NCBI RefSeq assembly: GCF_008711175.1
Contig: NZ_VWNF01000011.1
Location: forward strand, 558,001-622,000
Reading direction: 5' to 3'
DNA length: 64,000 nucleotides
Source of the DNA: Nesterenkonia ebinurensis
Lineage (GTDB): Bacteria; Actinomycetota; Actinomycetes; Actinomycetales; Micrococcaceae
The notes beneath the pieces are model-generated. The model was given only the letters and a program-made list of their open reading frames with translations. It was not told where the DNA came from and did not search any database. The position numbers were made by a program, and so were the translations under genes. This document shows, in pieces, positions 1 through 7,857 of this stretch (the first letter of the stretch is position 1; the number at the start of each line of letters is the position of its first letter).

Positions 1-1
1 C

Positions 2-145
2 GGCGCCAGTGTCCTCGCCCCGGTGCACGATCGAGAAACCATGATCATCGACCTAGCCATAGGGACGACCATCGCCGAACATCTCATCGACTCCGACAGG
101 GACTACCAACCGAAAAAACATGAACGATGCCCTGACACTTCATAG
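2..145 (+). CDS. Possible 3' end of a CDS running off the left edge
   Basis: An open frame of 47 codons enters from the left edge and stops at TAG 143-145. The peptide contains DRETMIIDLAIGTTIAEHL and a basic, charged tail. I do not recognise the family. There is no partner evidence and the frame is short, so it may be chance. The following 200 bases up to the next gene hold nothing I can identify. Confidence 0.25.
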   Translation, partial: GASVLAPVHDRETMIIDLAIGTTIAEHLIDSDRDYQPKKHERCPDTS

Positions 146-346
146 GCTCCAGCGACCTCCGATCCTGCCTGTAGACCCCGCGAGACCAATGAGAAGCCAC
201 GGTTTTCAAGGCCGGGGAAGGGTTCTCAAACTCCCTATCGACTATGGAGGCCCACAGTTTGCTTCAACATCCGCATTGCATTGAATCGGCAGGAATTGCA
301 CCGGATAGGCCCGAGCTCTGAGGATAACCCGGCGTACACTAAGCCT

Positions 347-952
347 ATGGTCCATCCCGCAGCACAAGAACGTAGAGCGTTGTCCGAGGCGTTGCGCGGT
401 GTCGCAGCGGATGCGCCGACGCTCTGCGAGGGCTGGGATGCCCGGGACCTGGCAGTCCATATTGTGGTGCGCGATTCGCGGCCGGATCTTCTGTCCGGGG
501 AGAGACTTCCGGTGGTGGGCCGGCGCGCACGGGCTGCGCTGGAGGAGCTGAAGCGCGTGGGCTACCAGGCCCTGGTGGATCGGGTGGCTGCCGGCCCGCC
601 GCGATGGTCGCCTGCGCGCCTGCGCCCAGTAGATAACGTCGCCAACACCGTGGAATTCTACGTACACACTGAGGACGTGCTCCGGGCTCAGCAGGACTTC
701 GACCCGGACAACCGGCGTGACATCAACTCAGATGTTCGGGCGCAGCTGTGGAAGCAAGGAACCCAAGGGCTCTTTCTGCTGGCAGCGCGCTCGCAGCATC
801 AGCGGATCACTTTCATCAGCCCAAACTACGGTGCGGTGACCAGGGGGCGGACTACGGACCCTCTCTGTGTGATCCAAGGACCGCCTGAGGAAAATGTGCT
901 CTGGGCCTTCGGCCGCCGGAGTGTGGCTGCCGTGGATCTGACCGCCCTCTGA
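347..952 (+). CDS. TIGR03085-like / maleylpyruvate isomerase-type metal-binding protein
   Basis: About 201 residues. The N-terminal third has the pattern DAPTLCEGWDARDLAVHIVV, typical of the actinobacterial TIGR03085/mycothiol-dependent maleylpyruvate isomerase-like group of the DinB superfamily, whose histidines bind a divalent metal. NTVEFYVHTEDVLRAQ in the middle carries a second family motif with a histidine. The reaction is unknown for this subgroup; proteins of this type are soluble and thought to act on thiols or xenobiotics. I start at ATG 347, because upstream residues from an alternative start at 281 do not look like the family. It stands alone, facing away from the decayed left edge. 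Confidence 0.75.
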   Translation: MVHPAAQERRALSEALRGVAADAPTLCEGWDARDLAVHIVVRDSRPDLLSGERLPVVGRRARAALEELKRVGYQALVDRVAAGPPRWSPARLRPVDNVANTVEFYVHTEDVLRAQQDFDPDNRRDINSDVRAQLWKQGTQGLFLLAARSQHQRITFISPNYGAVTRGRTTDPLCVIQGPPEENVLWAFGRRSVAAVDLTAL

Positions 953-1117
953 AACGCCCTCTCCTCGGCCCGACCTCAGTCGGTGACGATCAGCATAAGC
1001 TTGGGTGAAGCGTCTACGAAGGCCCGTCAATCCTGATACGGGCTGGTAGAGCCGAGGGAGAACTGCTACTAGGCCCGTGCGGCGATGTCTGACAGGACAC
1101 TGGAGACTGGGGTCGAT

Positions 1118-1519
1118 TCACCGCTTCTTACGTGCAACCCCCGCGGTGACAAGAAAGGCGACCCACAGGAAAAGGAGCGCCGCTCCCGCAGTCACTCCGA
1201 AGATCGGTCCTATGCCCCAGAAAATCTCACGTGAGTCCGCCACATTGATCACGCCGTGGAGTAGTAACCACCCGCCCCCACAGGCCAGAAGGACTGAGGC
1301 GGCGAGAAGGGCCCAGAAGGGGGCGGTTGCGGAACGTGGTGAATGCCCCTGCGCGTACTGGACAGGATCACCGAAGGCTTCGTATGGGTCTTCGCCAGTT
1401 TCAGCGATGTGGCTCTCGACCTGCCGGACCACGTCGTCGGTGAGTGAATCCCGTGTCTCGCGCAGCTCTAAGGCTGTGTGAAGTTCATCCAGGTATGCGG
1501 TCGTGCGGTCCATGGTCAT
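1118..1519 (-). CDS. HAAS-domain membrane protein downstream of a PadR regulator
   Basis: 133 residues. The first ~65 residues are a HAAS/DUF1700-type cytoplasmic helical module (TTAYLDELHTALELRE, then a DPYEAFGDPVQYA stretch, as in the family's 'lG.P...A' signature). Two transmembrane helices follow (around residues 70-90 and 102-126) and a short basic tail ARKKR. HAAS proteins are regularly paired with PadR regulators and are thought to sense or regulate membrane processes. The start ATG at 1517-1519 overlaps the stop of the upstream PadR remnant by four bases (ATGA), so the two were one operon. A longer in-frame start at 1750 would run through the PadR gene and is rejected. Confidence 0.75.
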   Translation of the reverse strand: MTMDRTTAYLDELHTALELRETRDSLTDDVVRQVESHIAETGEDPYEAFGDPVQYAQGHSPRSATAPFWALLAASVLLACGGGWLLLHGVINVADSREIFWGIGPIFGVTAGAALLFLWVAFLVTAGVARKKR

Positions 1520-1789
1520 TGTTTTTCTCCTTGTGCGTTGATAGCTGCTCCTGCGTGAGCCGAAAACCCAGTCCATCGCTCCTGGAGGTTGTGCAGCTCT
1601 TCTCGTCCCCTCGGGGGATGGAGAAGACCTTGCGGCCAGGCCCGCCTTCACCTTCTTGCCAGGACGCAGTGAGAAGTCCGGAAGACTCGTACTCAGAGAG
1701 GATCGGATACAGGGTGCCGCCTTTGATACGACCCAAGCCGGCTTCTTCAAGGCGATGGGGATGAGGTATCCTTCCCCATGACTAGATCG
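1516..1789 (-). pseudogene. PadR-family transcriptional regulator, frameshifted
   Basis: PadR homology is clear but split over three frames. GEGYLIP reads in one frame, HRLEEAGLGRIKGGTLYPIL and LLTASWQEGEGGPGRKVFSI in the next, and PRGREELHNLQERW up to QGEKQ-stop in the third. The pieces rejoin if one base is restored near 1758 and one near 1609, both beside C runs. The middle and end match the winged-helix and wing of PadR regulators (GTLYP motif, GPGRK wing). No good start codon lies in frame upstream; an in-frame stop sits in the operator palindrome. Either the gene is dead or the sequence has two single-base errors. The stop overlaps the HAAS gene start. Confidence 0.75.
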
Positions 1790-1793
1790 TACC

Positions 1794-1807
1794 GCTAACT
1801 AGTTAGC
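1794..1807. promoter_or_regulatory. Perfect 14-bp palindrome, likely PadR operator
   Basis: GCTAACTAGTTAGC is a perfect palindrome just upstream of the PadR remnant on the minus strand. PadR regulators commonly autorepress through palindromes of this TAACTAGTTA kind. It is 270 bases from the HAAS gene and on the other side faces only the RecQ-like gene's end. Confidence 0.55.
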
Positions 1808-1901
1808 CATGCAATCTACTTGACGTGTGATGTGATGTGCTTAGGCTCTGAATCGATCGAAGAACGGCGAAACCGCAAACGAGTCTGCCGACAAGCGAGA
1901 A

Positions 1902-4046
1902 CTATCCGCGCAGGCCCAGCGCCATGGGGAATACGACGTCGGCGCCGGCACGGCGGAGCTCTCTGGCCGCAACGGTCATGGTCCAGCGCGAGACGATCTC
2001 ATCATCCACCAGTAACACCGCAGCTGCGCCTAATTTTGCCGCCACGACCTCGGAAACAGCGAAATGGTCCATCAGACCCGCCAGCCGGAAAGCGCTGTTT
2101 GACTCTGGTGAGCTGCGGGGCCCGCCGTCGGCCCAGGCGAGCTCACCGGCATAGGGCAGCCGCCCGATCTCAGCGATCCGCTCCGCCAGGCTGCGCACCA
2201 GAATCGGATGCCTCCGGGAGGGCAACGAGACCACGACGTCGGGCCGCCGCTGCCACTGCCATTCGGCCAAGACGCGCACCGCCGCCTGCAGCAGCTGATC
2301 AGGTACGGGGAGGTCCTCTGCCTGCAACGCCTCGCGAACCAGCGGCCCCCAGCCGACGTCACTGAGCCGTGCGACCGCGCGTCCCTCCTCGGCTCGCTCG
2401 GCCTCCGGGATCTTGCCCTTGAGACTGAGTCCGAGGCTGCCGAGCCCGGTGGGCCACTGGCGCCGTGCTGCGATCTCCACACCGACCCGGTCGATGCTTG
2501 CCCTCGCCTGTTCCAGTGAGGACTCCGCCAGTGAGGTGGGATACCAGGGACCGGAACAGGTATCACAGCGGCCGCACGGCTGAGTTTGGTGATCATCGAG
2601 CGCTCTGGCCAGGAAGACCATACGGCATTGGTCAGCGGCGAGGTGTTCGTAGTCGAGCATGGCCCGCTGCTCTTCCCGGCGCAGTCGCAGAATGTTCGCA
2701 TACCGTTGAGCGTCGTACTCCCAACTGCGTCCTGTGGATACCCAGCCGCGGCTCACTCGCTGGACGGCGCCGTCGACCTCCAAGACCTTCAGCAGCAGCT
2801 CCAGCGGTCCACGGCGGATCTCCACCAAAGCCTCCAGCCGGGCGGCTGAAAGCGGATCAGCGGTGCCCAAGGCGGCAAGCACGGCTGCTGCACCCTCTTG
2901 GGTGGGCATGGACGCCTGGGCGAAGTGTTCCCATATCCGAACGTCCTCGGAACCCGGGAGCAGCAGCACATCGGCATTGGCCACAGCGCGTCCAGCGCGG
3001 CCCACCTGCTGGTAGTAGGAGACTGGAGAGGACGGTGCACCCAGATGAATCACGAACCCCAGGTCGGGCTTGTCGAAGCCCATTCCCAGCGCACTGGTCG
3101 CCACCAGAGCTTTGACACGGTTGTCCTTCAGCGACTTTTCCAGGTCCTGCCGTTCCTCAGGGTCGGTGCGCCCGGTGTATGCCGCCACCTCAAACCCCTG
3201 GGCGCGCAGATGATGTGCGAGGTTCTCCGCTTGGGAAATGGTCAGCGCATAGATGATGCCGCTTCCGGCCAGCGAGCCCAGATGCTCGGCCAGCCACGCG
3301 ACCCGCTGCTCGGGCTGGGCGAGTGTGAGCACCCCCAGGCGCAGGGATTCCCGGCCCAGTGAACCGCGCAGCACCAGGACGTCTTCGGCGCCCAAGGATT
3401 CAGACTCGGGCGCCAACTGCTGCGCCACGTCCTCGACCACGCGAGAGTTCGCCGTGGCCGTGGTCGCCAAGACCGGAATGTCAGGGTCAAGGGCGTGGAC
3501 AATACTGCCGATCCGGCGATAATCGGGGCGGAAATCATGTCCCCAATCGGATATGCAGTGGGCTTCATCGATCACCAGCATGCCCAGGTGCTCCAAGATG
3601 TGGGGAAGCACCTCGTCGCGGAACCGGGGATTCGCCAGACGCTCTGGTGAGATGAGCAGAACGTCCAGTTGATCGTTGCGCAGGGTAGTGAGCACCTCAT
3701 CCCATTCATACGCATTCGCCGAATTCAGCGCCTGAGCCCGGACACCTGCGCGCGTGGCGGCGAGGATCTGATCCCGCATCAGTGCCAGCAGGGGTGAGAC
3801 GATCAGGCTCACACCGCTCCCTCGACGGCGCAGCAGCGCAGCCGAGAGGAAGTAGACCGCTGACTTGCCCCATCCGGTCCTCTGCACCATCAGGACCCGC
3901 CGCCGATGTTCGACCAATGCGGAGATAGCCTCGAACTGCCCGGGTCTGAACTCGACCTCCTGCCCGGTCAGCGCAATGAGGCCCCTACGGGCCTCGGTGC
4001 GAAAATCAGAACCGGTGGCATCGAGATCATCAGGAGTGGTCATCAC
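1902..4046 (-). CDS. RecQ-like ATP-dependent DNA helicase with PRTase-like C-terminal domain
   Basis: 714 residues. Superfamily 2 helicase motifs appear in order: Walker A in TGWGKSAVYF (57-66), DEAHCISDWGHDFRP (160-174, the RecQ-type DEAH and aromatic-rich loop), TATAN (motif III), and YYQQVGRAGRA (motif VI). A cysteine cluster ending QPCGRCDTCSG near residue 495 is the RecQ zinc-binding site. The last ~180 residues are not RQC/HRDC; they end in AAVLLVDDEIVSRWTMT, which looks like the PRPP-binding loop of type I phosphoribosyltransferases. This helicase-PRTase fusion occurs in actinobacteria. A role in repair or restart of forks is inferred from the helicase family. A Met-Met start leaves one residue of uncertainty. 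Confidence 0.9.
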   Translation of the reverse strand: MMTTPDDLDATGSDFRTEARRGLIALTGQEVEFRPGQFEAISALVEHRRRVLMVQRTGWGKSAVYFLSAALLRRRGSGVSLIVSPLLALMRDQILAATRAGVRAQALNSANAYEWDEVLTTLRNDQLDVLLISPERLANPRFRDEVLPHILEHLGMLVIDEAHCISDWGHDFRPDYRRIGSIVHALDPDIPVLATTATANSRVVEDVAQQLAPESESLGAEDVLVLRGSLGRESLRLGVLTLAQPEQRVAWLAEHLGSLAGSGIIYALTISQAENLAHHLRAQGFEVAAYTGRTDPEERQDLEKSLKDNRVKALVATSALGMGFDKPDLGFVIHLGAPSSPVSYYQQVGRAGRAVANADVLLLPGSEDVRIWEHFAQASMPTQEGAAAVLAALGTADPLSAARLEALVEIRRGPLELLLKVLEVDGAVQRVSRGWVSTGRSWEYDAQRYANILRLRREEQRAMLDYEHLAADQCRMVFLARALDDHQTQPCGRCDTCSGPWYPTSLAESSLEQARASIDRVGVEIAARRQWPTGLGSLGLSLKGKIPEAERAEEGRAVARLSDVGWGPLVREALQAEDLPVPDQLLQAAVRVLAEWQWQRRPDVVVSLPSRRHPILVRSLAERIAEIGRLPYAGELAWADGGPRSSPESNSAFRLAGLMDHFAVSEVVAAKLGAAAVLLVDDEIVSRWTMTVAARELRRAGADVVFPMALGLRG

Positions 4047-4738
4047 ACCTCACTCTCCCATAGGATTCACTGCAGAAACCCGCCGTCCTCAGCTCCTTCG
4101 CTGCCGCGCCTATTTCCGAGACGTTTTCCGCGAGAACATCTCTTTCATCACAGAGCAATCGTCGGGCTGAAGTCATGTGACCTGGGTGATATCAATGAAT
4201 GGTGCCGGTGTGGACCTTTTCACAGAGTCGCATCCACCCCTCACCTGTGGCCTGGTGTTGGCAGAGGCAACGGTGGTATTCACCGCGCTGCCGGCCCCAC
4301 GGATATGTTTGATGAAGCTGCGGGCAAGTGCCTGTCCGCTCATCTGCGCAGCCAGCTGTGCCAGCGCCGAGGCGGAGACCATCACCTTCATTTCAAGCTC
4401 ATAGATGGTCGCGATGCGCCCCATTCACGGCCATCTGGGTCGGCACCAGCATTGCCGCATCAGCTACAAGGATTGACCTGAACATTCGCAGCAGGGCCTA
4501 GAGCGGATGGACGGGGTGATGGTGGGCAGGAAGACCAGGGTCGTCCAAGATGCTCGGCGATCTCAGGGGGTACCGGGGCACGCAGATTCAGGGTTAACTC
4601 TTGGTTCCCAGCAGCACGGTCCTGAGGCCCTCGCCGCCGTCTCATTGGATGACTGAGTACGGCCATTGTCCAGTCCTGGAGGAAAACTCCTGATGGGCCG
4701 AACGCGGTGCGTTGAGGAACCGAAACTATTACCAGTTT
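4047..4738. other. Gene-poor stretch
   Basis: About 690 bases with several short overlapping open frames on both strands, none with a family I recognise, a convincing ribosome binding site or actinobacterial third-position G/C bias throughout. The best candidate is a minus-strand frame 4173-4424 (83 residues), which I do not support as a gene. The stretch looks like decayed coding DNA. Confidence 0.4.
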
Positions 4739-5036
4739 CTACATCAGCCCCACTTCCTTGCGGGCTGTTCGTGTCCATGTGTTCACCGTCAGGTCCCAGG
4801 CCCGGTCCAGCAGTTCATCGAGCACCGCCGGGTCGGTGCACAAGGTCGGCGAGGATATGTCTATAGCGCTCGTAGTGTGGTTCACTGCGTAGACCCGATT
4901 CGCCGATAGCTAGCCACGCGTGGCGCTCCTCTTGAATGCCGGCGAAGACGAGCATCGTGGCGTACTCGAAGAACCTGCCCTGGGCACCGTGGGCATCGCT
5001 GACTGGATCCGCAAGGGTCGATGAGTAGCTCGTCAT
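4739..5036 (-). pseudogene. Small hypothetical protein gene, apparently frameshifted
   Basis: A frame starting at 5036 encodes about 67 residues including GRFFEYATMLVFAGIQEERH and HYERYRHILADLVHRP, then stops. In another frame the sequence continues naturally with AVLDELLDRAWDLTV and NTWTRTARKEVGLM-stop. Restoring one base near 4832 would give a single protein of roughly 98 residues with alternating helices. I do not recognise the family. It is divergent from the ArsR gene, with the 12-bp inverted repeat at 5043-5070 between them, so it may have been a second target of that repressor. Confidence 0.5.
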
Positions 5037-5042
5037 GGGACT

Positions 5043-5070
5043 TGATAGGTGACTAGACAGTCACCTATCA
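5043..5070. promoter_or_regulatory. Perfect 12-bp inverted repeat, likely ArsR operator
   Basis: TGATAGGTGACT and its exact reverse complement AGTCACCTATCA are separated by four bases (AGAC). The site lies between the divergent hypothetical gene and the ArsR gene, 8 bases before the preferred GTG start of ArsR, so bound repressor would cover both promoters. Position and symmetry suit a dimeric winged-helix repressor. Confidence 0.65.
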
Positions 5071-5078
5071 TTTTAGAT

Positions 5079-5399
5079 GTGAGCACCGATACCGTCATTG
5101 CCGCGATCGCGGATTCGACACGCCGCAGGTTGCTCGATGCCCTTCGCGAGGAAGATGGACAGCCCGTTGCGTCGCTCACCGACTGTGTCGCGCCGCTAGG
5201 TCGGCATGTCGTACTTAAGCACATCCGAGTTCTCGAGGATGCCGATCTTGTTGTGACCCACAAGGTCGGGCGACAGCGGTTCTGCTATCTCAACGCTGTG
5301 CCCATCGTGCAGCTCGCGGAGCGATGGATCGATGATTTCGGGGCGCGCACTGCGTCCGGACTGACCGCCCTCAAGAGGGAGCTGGAAGGACGAGCATGA
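5079..5399 (+). CDS. ArsR-family transcriptional regulator
   Basis: 106 residues from GTG 5079. A winged-helix fold: IAAIADSTRRRLLDALREED (first helices), PLGRHVVLKHIRVLEDADLV (recognition helix) and KVGRQRFCYLNAVPI (wing). No metal-binding cysteine motif is visible, so it belongs to the non-metal ArsR group that is regularly coupled to SRPBCC/AHSA1 proteins. An in-frame GTG at 5049 lies inside the inverted repeat, so I prefer 5079. The stop overlaps the next gene's start by four bases (ATGA). Confidence 0.85.
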   Translation: MSTDTVIAAIADSTRRRLLDALREEDGQPVASLTDCVAPLGRHVVLKHIRVLEDADLVVTHKVGRQRFCYLNAVPIVQLAERWIDDFGARTASGLTALKRELEGRA

Positions 5400-5827
5400 C
5401 AGAGGACCGTGTATTCCGGGTGCGTATCGACGCCCCGCCGGAGGCAGCGTGGGCGGCTCTCACCGACCCCGCTCAGACGAGCGAGTGGTATTTTGGCTCG
5501 CAGCTCCGGACCACCTGGCAGGTCGGATCGCCCATCGAGTACTACAGCGGGGGTAAGCTGCAGATCACCGGGATGCTCATCACCTACGACCCGCCACGAT
5601 CGTTCACCCATGAGTTCATCGCAGTCTGGAACGGTCATCGCGAGGATCAGGGCTCACTCACCTGGACGGTCGAGCCCGACGGCGAGGGCTGTACCGTCAT
5701 GCTTAGGCACTCCGGAGCCCACGGACAGGAGACCGCAGACGGCTCCCAGCACATCATCGGCGCACTCAAAAGATACCTCGAGTCCTCCCAGCGCGTGGCG
5801 GCTGTACCGATCCGGAAGAGAGCATGA
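5396..5827 (+). CDS. SRPBCC (AHSA1-like) domain protein
   Basis: 143 residues with the Bet v1-like layout: RVFRVRIDAPPEAAWAALTD at the start, the central LQITGMLITYDPPRSFTHEF strands, and a C-terminal helix. START/SRPBCC proteins bind small hydrophobic ligands in a deep pocket; the ligand here is unknown. It sits between an ArsR repressor and a DinB-like protein, translationally coupled to both by 4-bp overlaps. That arrangement is common for ArsR-AHSA1 pairs, and regulation through the 5043-5070 operator is likely. Confidence 0.85.
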   Translation: MTEDRVFRVRIDAPPEAAWAALTDPAQTSEWYFGSQLRTTWQVGSPIEYYSGGKLQITGMLITYDPPRSFTHEFIAVWNGHREDQGSLTWTVEPDGEGCTVMLRHSGAHGQETADGSQHIIGALKRYLESSQRVAAVPIRKRA

Positions 5828-6297
5828 CGATGGAGACCAAGGATCTACAGGCGGCGTATGACTCCTTCCTCTCGGTCGCCAGCGCCGGCGATCTCGGTCC
5901 GCCACGGTCAGGGGAATGGACCGCCGAGCAGCAAATCGCGCACGTCATTGCAACCGACTGCGGCGTAGCTGCTGTCGCCCTGGCGATTGCCTCCGGTCAA
6001 CGGCCCACCTATGACAACCGTTATGCCCTCGACGAGTGGAACCTGGCTCGTATCATCGAGCAGCATCCCAATCGGGCCGCCCTGCTTGACACCGCGCGAC
6101 GACGCGGTGAGGTGTTGTGCGCCATCGCCGATCAGCTGTCCGACTCGGACGCTGACACCGGGCTCCGCCGACTGATCATCTCGGGAACCCAGCTAGTCGC
6201 TGATGACTCGATTACGCTGGGTGAACTCGTCGAAGGGCTTGCACGTGTCCATCTCCCCCGGCACACGCAGCAACTGGCGTCGCTACGCCACCCGTGA
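5824..6297 (+). CDS. DinB-like / maleylpyruvate isomerase-like protein
   Basis: 157 residues, mostly helical. GEWTAEQQIAHVIATDCGVA carries the typical first metal-binding histidine of the DinB four-helix fold, and VHLPRHTQQLASL near the C-terminus supplies a conserved HLPRHTQQL motif seen in this group. Third gene of the ArsR operon, overlapping the SRPBCC gene by four bases. Function unknown; family members act as thiol-dependent transferases or are uncharacterised. Confidence 0.7.
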   Translation: MTMETKDLQAAYDSFLSVASAGDLGPPRSGEWTAEQQIAHVIATDCGVAAVALAIASGQRPTYDNRYALDEWNLARIIEQHPNRAALLDTARRRGEVLCAIADQLSDSDADTGLRRLIISGTQLVADDSITLGELVEGLARVHLPRHTQQLASLRHP

Positions 6298-6319
6298 TCA
6301 AGGCCTCCTGGAGTTCGGT

Positions 6320-7150
6320 TCAGCTGACCCAAGCGTGCAGATCCTCACCGCTGAGCACATCACCCGGGTGCGGTCCTGCCGCCCAGATCTGACTGGTCTC
6401 GGTCTCCCTCAGCGGCCACGAAGGCCGGGCGGCGAAGACCAGATTCCCCTCATCCTCACCGCTGAGCACTGTATCCGGGGCGGTGAGTAGGGCATAGTGT
6501 GCTGAGACTCCCTCTCTCCCCAGAGCCTCCAGCAACCGGCCAGTCAGCCGACGGGCAAACTCCATCCCAGCGTCGTCGCCGATGTTCATCACCATCAGCC
6601 CGCCAGGGGTCAGCGCCCCAAGAACGTTCTGGAAGAACTTCAGCTCAGTCAGTGAATCCGGCGCCTGAGAAGAATTGAACAGGTCCACCACCACAACCTC
6701 AAAGCGCCTGCCGGACAAGTCTCCATCAGCAGTCAACACCTGCGCGGCATCAGCGACTACACTCTCCGGCACCCGCCGCATCGGCAGGTGCTCCAGCACA
6801 AACCCCACCAGCTCGGGCTCGATGTCCACCACTGTCTGAGCAGCCTGCGGCCATTGATGCTCCACCCACCGGGGAAGGGTCAGCGCCCCTGCACCCAGGT
6901 GCAGTATCGCACCCAACTCCAGCTCTTCAGGGGGGAGCAAGGATGTGATGACCGAACGGATCCGCCGAATGTAGTCATGCAGCAGGAAACCGGGGTCCCT
7001 GGCCTCCACATGGGACTGCTCGGTCATCTCCCCCGGCTCCCCGATGCAGAGCACCACCCCTGAGTCCGTCAGATCGTCCCGGGTCAGCTCGGCGATTCTG
7101 CCCGAATGGGAGAGCCGGGTTGTGGCCGGCAGTTGCGTGCATAGCTCCAC
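6320..7150 (-). CDS. Spermidine synthase-like methyltransferase-fold protein
   Basis: 276 residues with a Rossmann methyltransferase core. LGAILHLGAGALTLPRWVE is the glycine-rich loop, VVDIEPELVGFVLEHLPM contains the acidic residue that binds the adenosine ribose, and FEVVVVDLFNSSQAPDSLTE resembles the aspartate-containing loop of polyamine synthases. Actinobacteria carry such proteins annotated as spermidine synthase, but true aminopropyl transfer is unproven for this group. The start is GTG 7148-7150. The peptide motif VLSGED occurs twice near the C-terminus, with an 18-base DNA repeat underneath. Confidence 0.7.
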   Translation of the reverse strand: MELCTQLPATTRLSHSGRIAELTRDDLTDSGVVLCIGEPGEMTEQSHVEARDPGFLLHDYIRRIRSVITSLLPPEELELGAILHLGAGALTLPRWVEHQWPQAAQTVVDIEPELVGFVLEHLPMRRVPESVVADAAQVLTADGDLSGRRFEVVVVDLFNSSQAPDSLTELKFFQNVLGALTPGGLMVMNIGDDAGMEFARRLTGRLLEALGREGVSAHYALLTAPDTVLSGEDEGNLVFAARPSWPLRETETSQIWAAGPHPGDVLSGEDLHAWVS

Positions 7151-7195
7151 TAGTCTCCGCCTCTCTCCCTCGGACCTGGGGTTCTGTAGGGTTTA

Positions 7196-7852
7196 ATGAT
7201 GCACCACCGCCCAGAGGGTCTCTCCTGGATCCGCCACACCCCCATGATTGCCACCGCTGTGATCACCGTGGTCTCTCTGGTCATCGCCCTGTTCAGCGAT
7301 GGTGAGCCGGAGCCTCTGGTCCCTCTGCTGCTGATTCCAGCCCTGCTGCCTCCGATTCTCGTGGAGAGATGGGCACGGGTGCACATTCCCTTCAGCATGC
7401 AGGCAGGCTACGCCGTCCTGCTGATCACCGGTCCCTACATCGGGGAGTTCCTGGGTCTCTACCACGCCTGGGACCCATGGGACAAAGTCGTTCACACCTA
7501 CTCCGGCTTCCCCCTGGCACTGTTAGTGGTCTTTGCCCTAGGGATCACCATCCGCCGGTACAACCTGCAGCTGCCGCCCTGGCTCGAAGCTGCCATCATC
7601 ATCACAGTCAAAGGATTCATCGCTCTGCTGTGGGAGGTCGCCGAATTCATCTGGGATGCCGTCTTCGACACCTCCGCACAGGACAATAATTGGGACACCA
7701 TGACCGATATGATCCTGGGCAGCAGCCCTGGCGTGCTGGTGGCTGCCATGCTGCTACTGCACCGCAGCGGCAGACTGCGCAGTGGCTACCTGGACTTCCT
7801 GCTCAACTGTCCCCAGCCACGCACCACGCCACCACAGCGGCAGGGCAGCTGA
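7196..7852 (+). CDS. YjdF/DUF2238-like integral membrane protein
   Basis: 218 residues with about six transmembrane helices. The region WDPWDKVVHTYSGFPLALLV and ALLWEVAEFIWDAVFDT matches the conserved D/H and E/D pattern of YjdF/DUF2238 proteins, followed by NNWDTMTDMILGSSPGVLVA. These proteins are uncharacterised inner-membrane proteins. Starts with two consecutive ATG codons (7196 and 7199). Divergent from the spermidine-synthase-like gene, only 45 bases apart, so promoters must overlap. Confidence 0.75.
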   Translation: MMHHRPEGLSWIRHTPMIATAVITVVSLVIALFSDGEPEPLVPLLLIPALLPPILVERWARVHIPFSMQAGYAVLLITGPYIGEFLGLYHAWDPWDKVVHTYSGFPLALLVVFALGITIRRYNLQLPPWLEAAIIITVKGFIALLWEVAEFIWDAVFDTSAQDNNWDTMTDMILGSSPGVLVAAMLLLHRSGRLRSGYLDFLLNCPQPRTTPPQRQGS

Positions 7853-7857
7853 GGTTT

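Noticed and set aside
6330-6480. Direct repeat ATCCTCACCGCTGAGCAC as a mobile element
   Set aside because: Both copies lie in the spermidine-synthase-like gene and encode the same hexapeptide VLSGED; simplest as an internal coding duplication.
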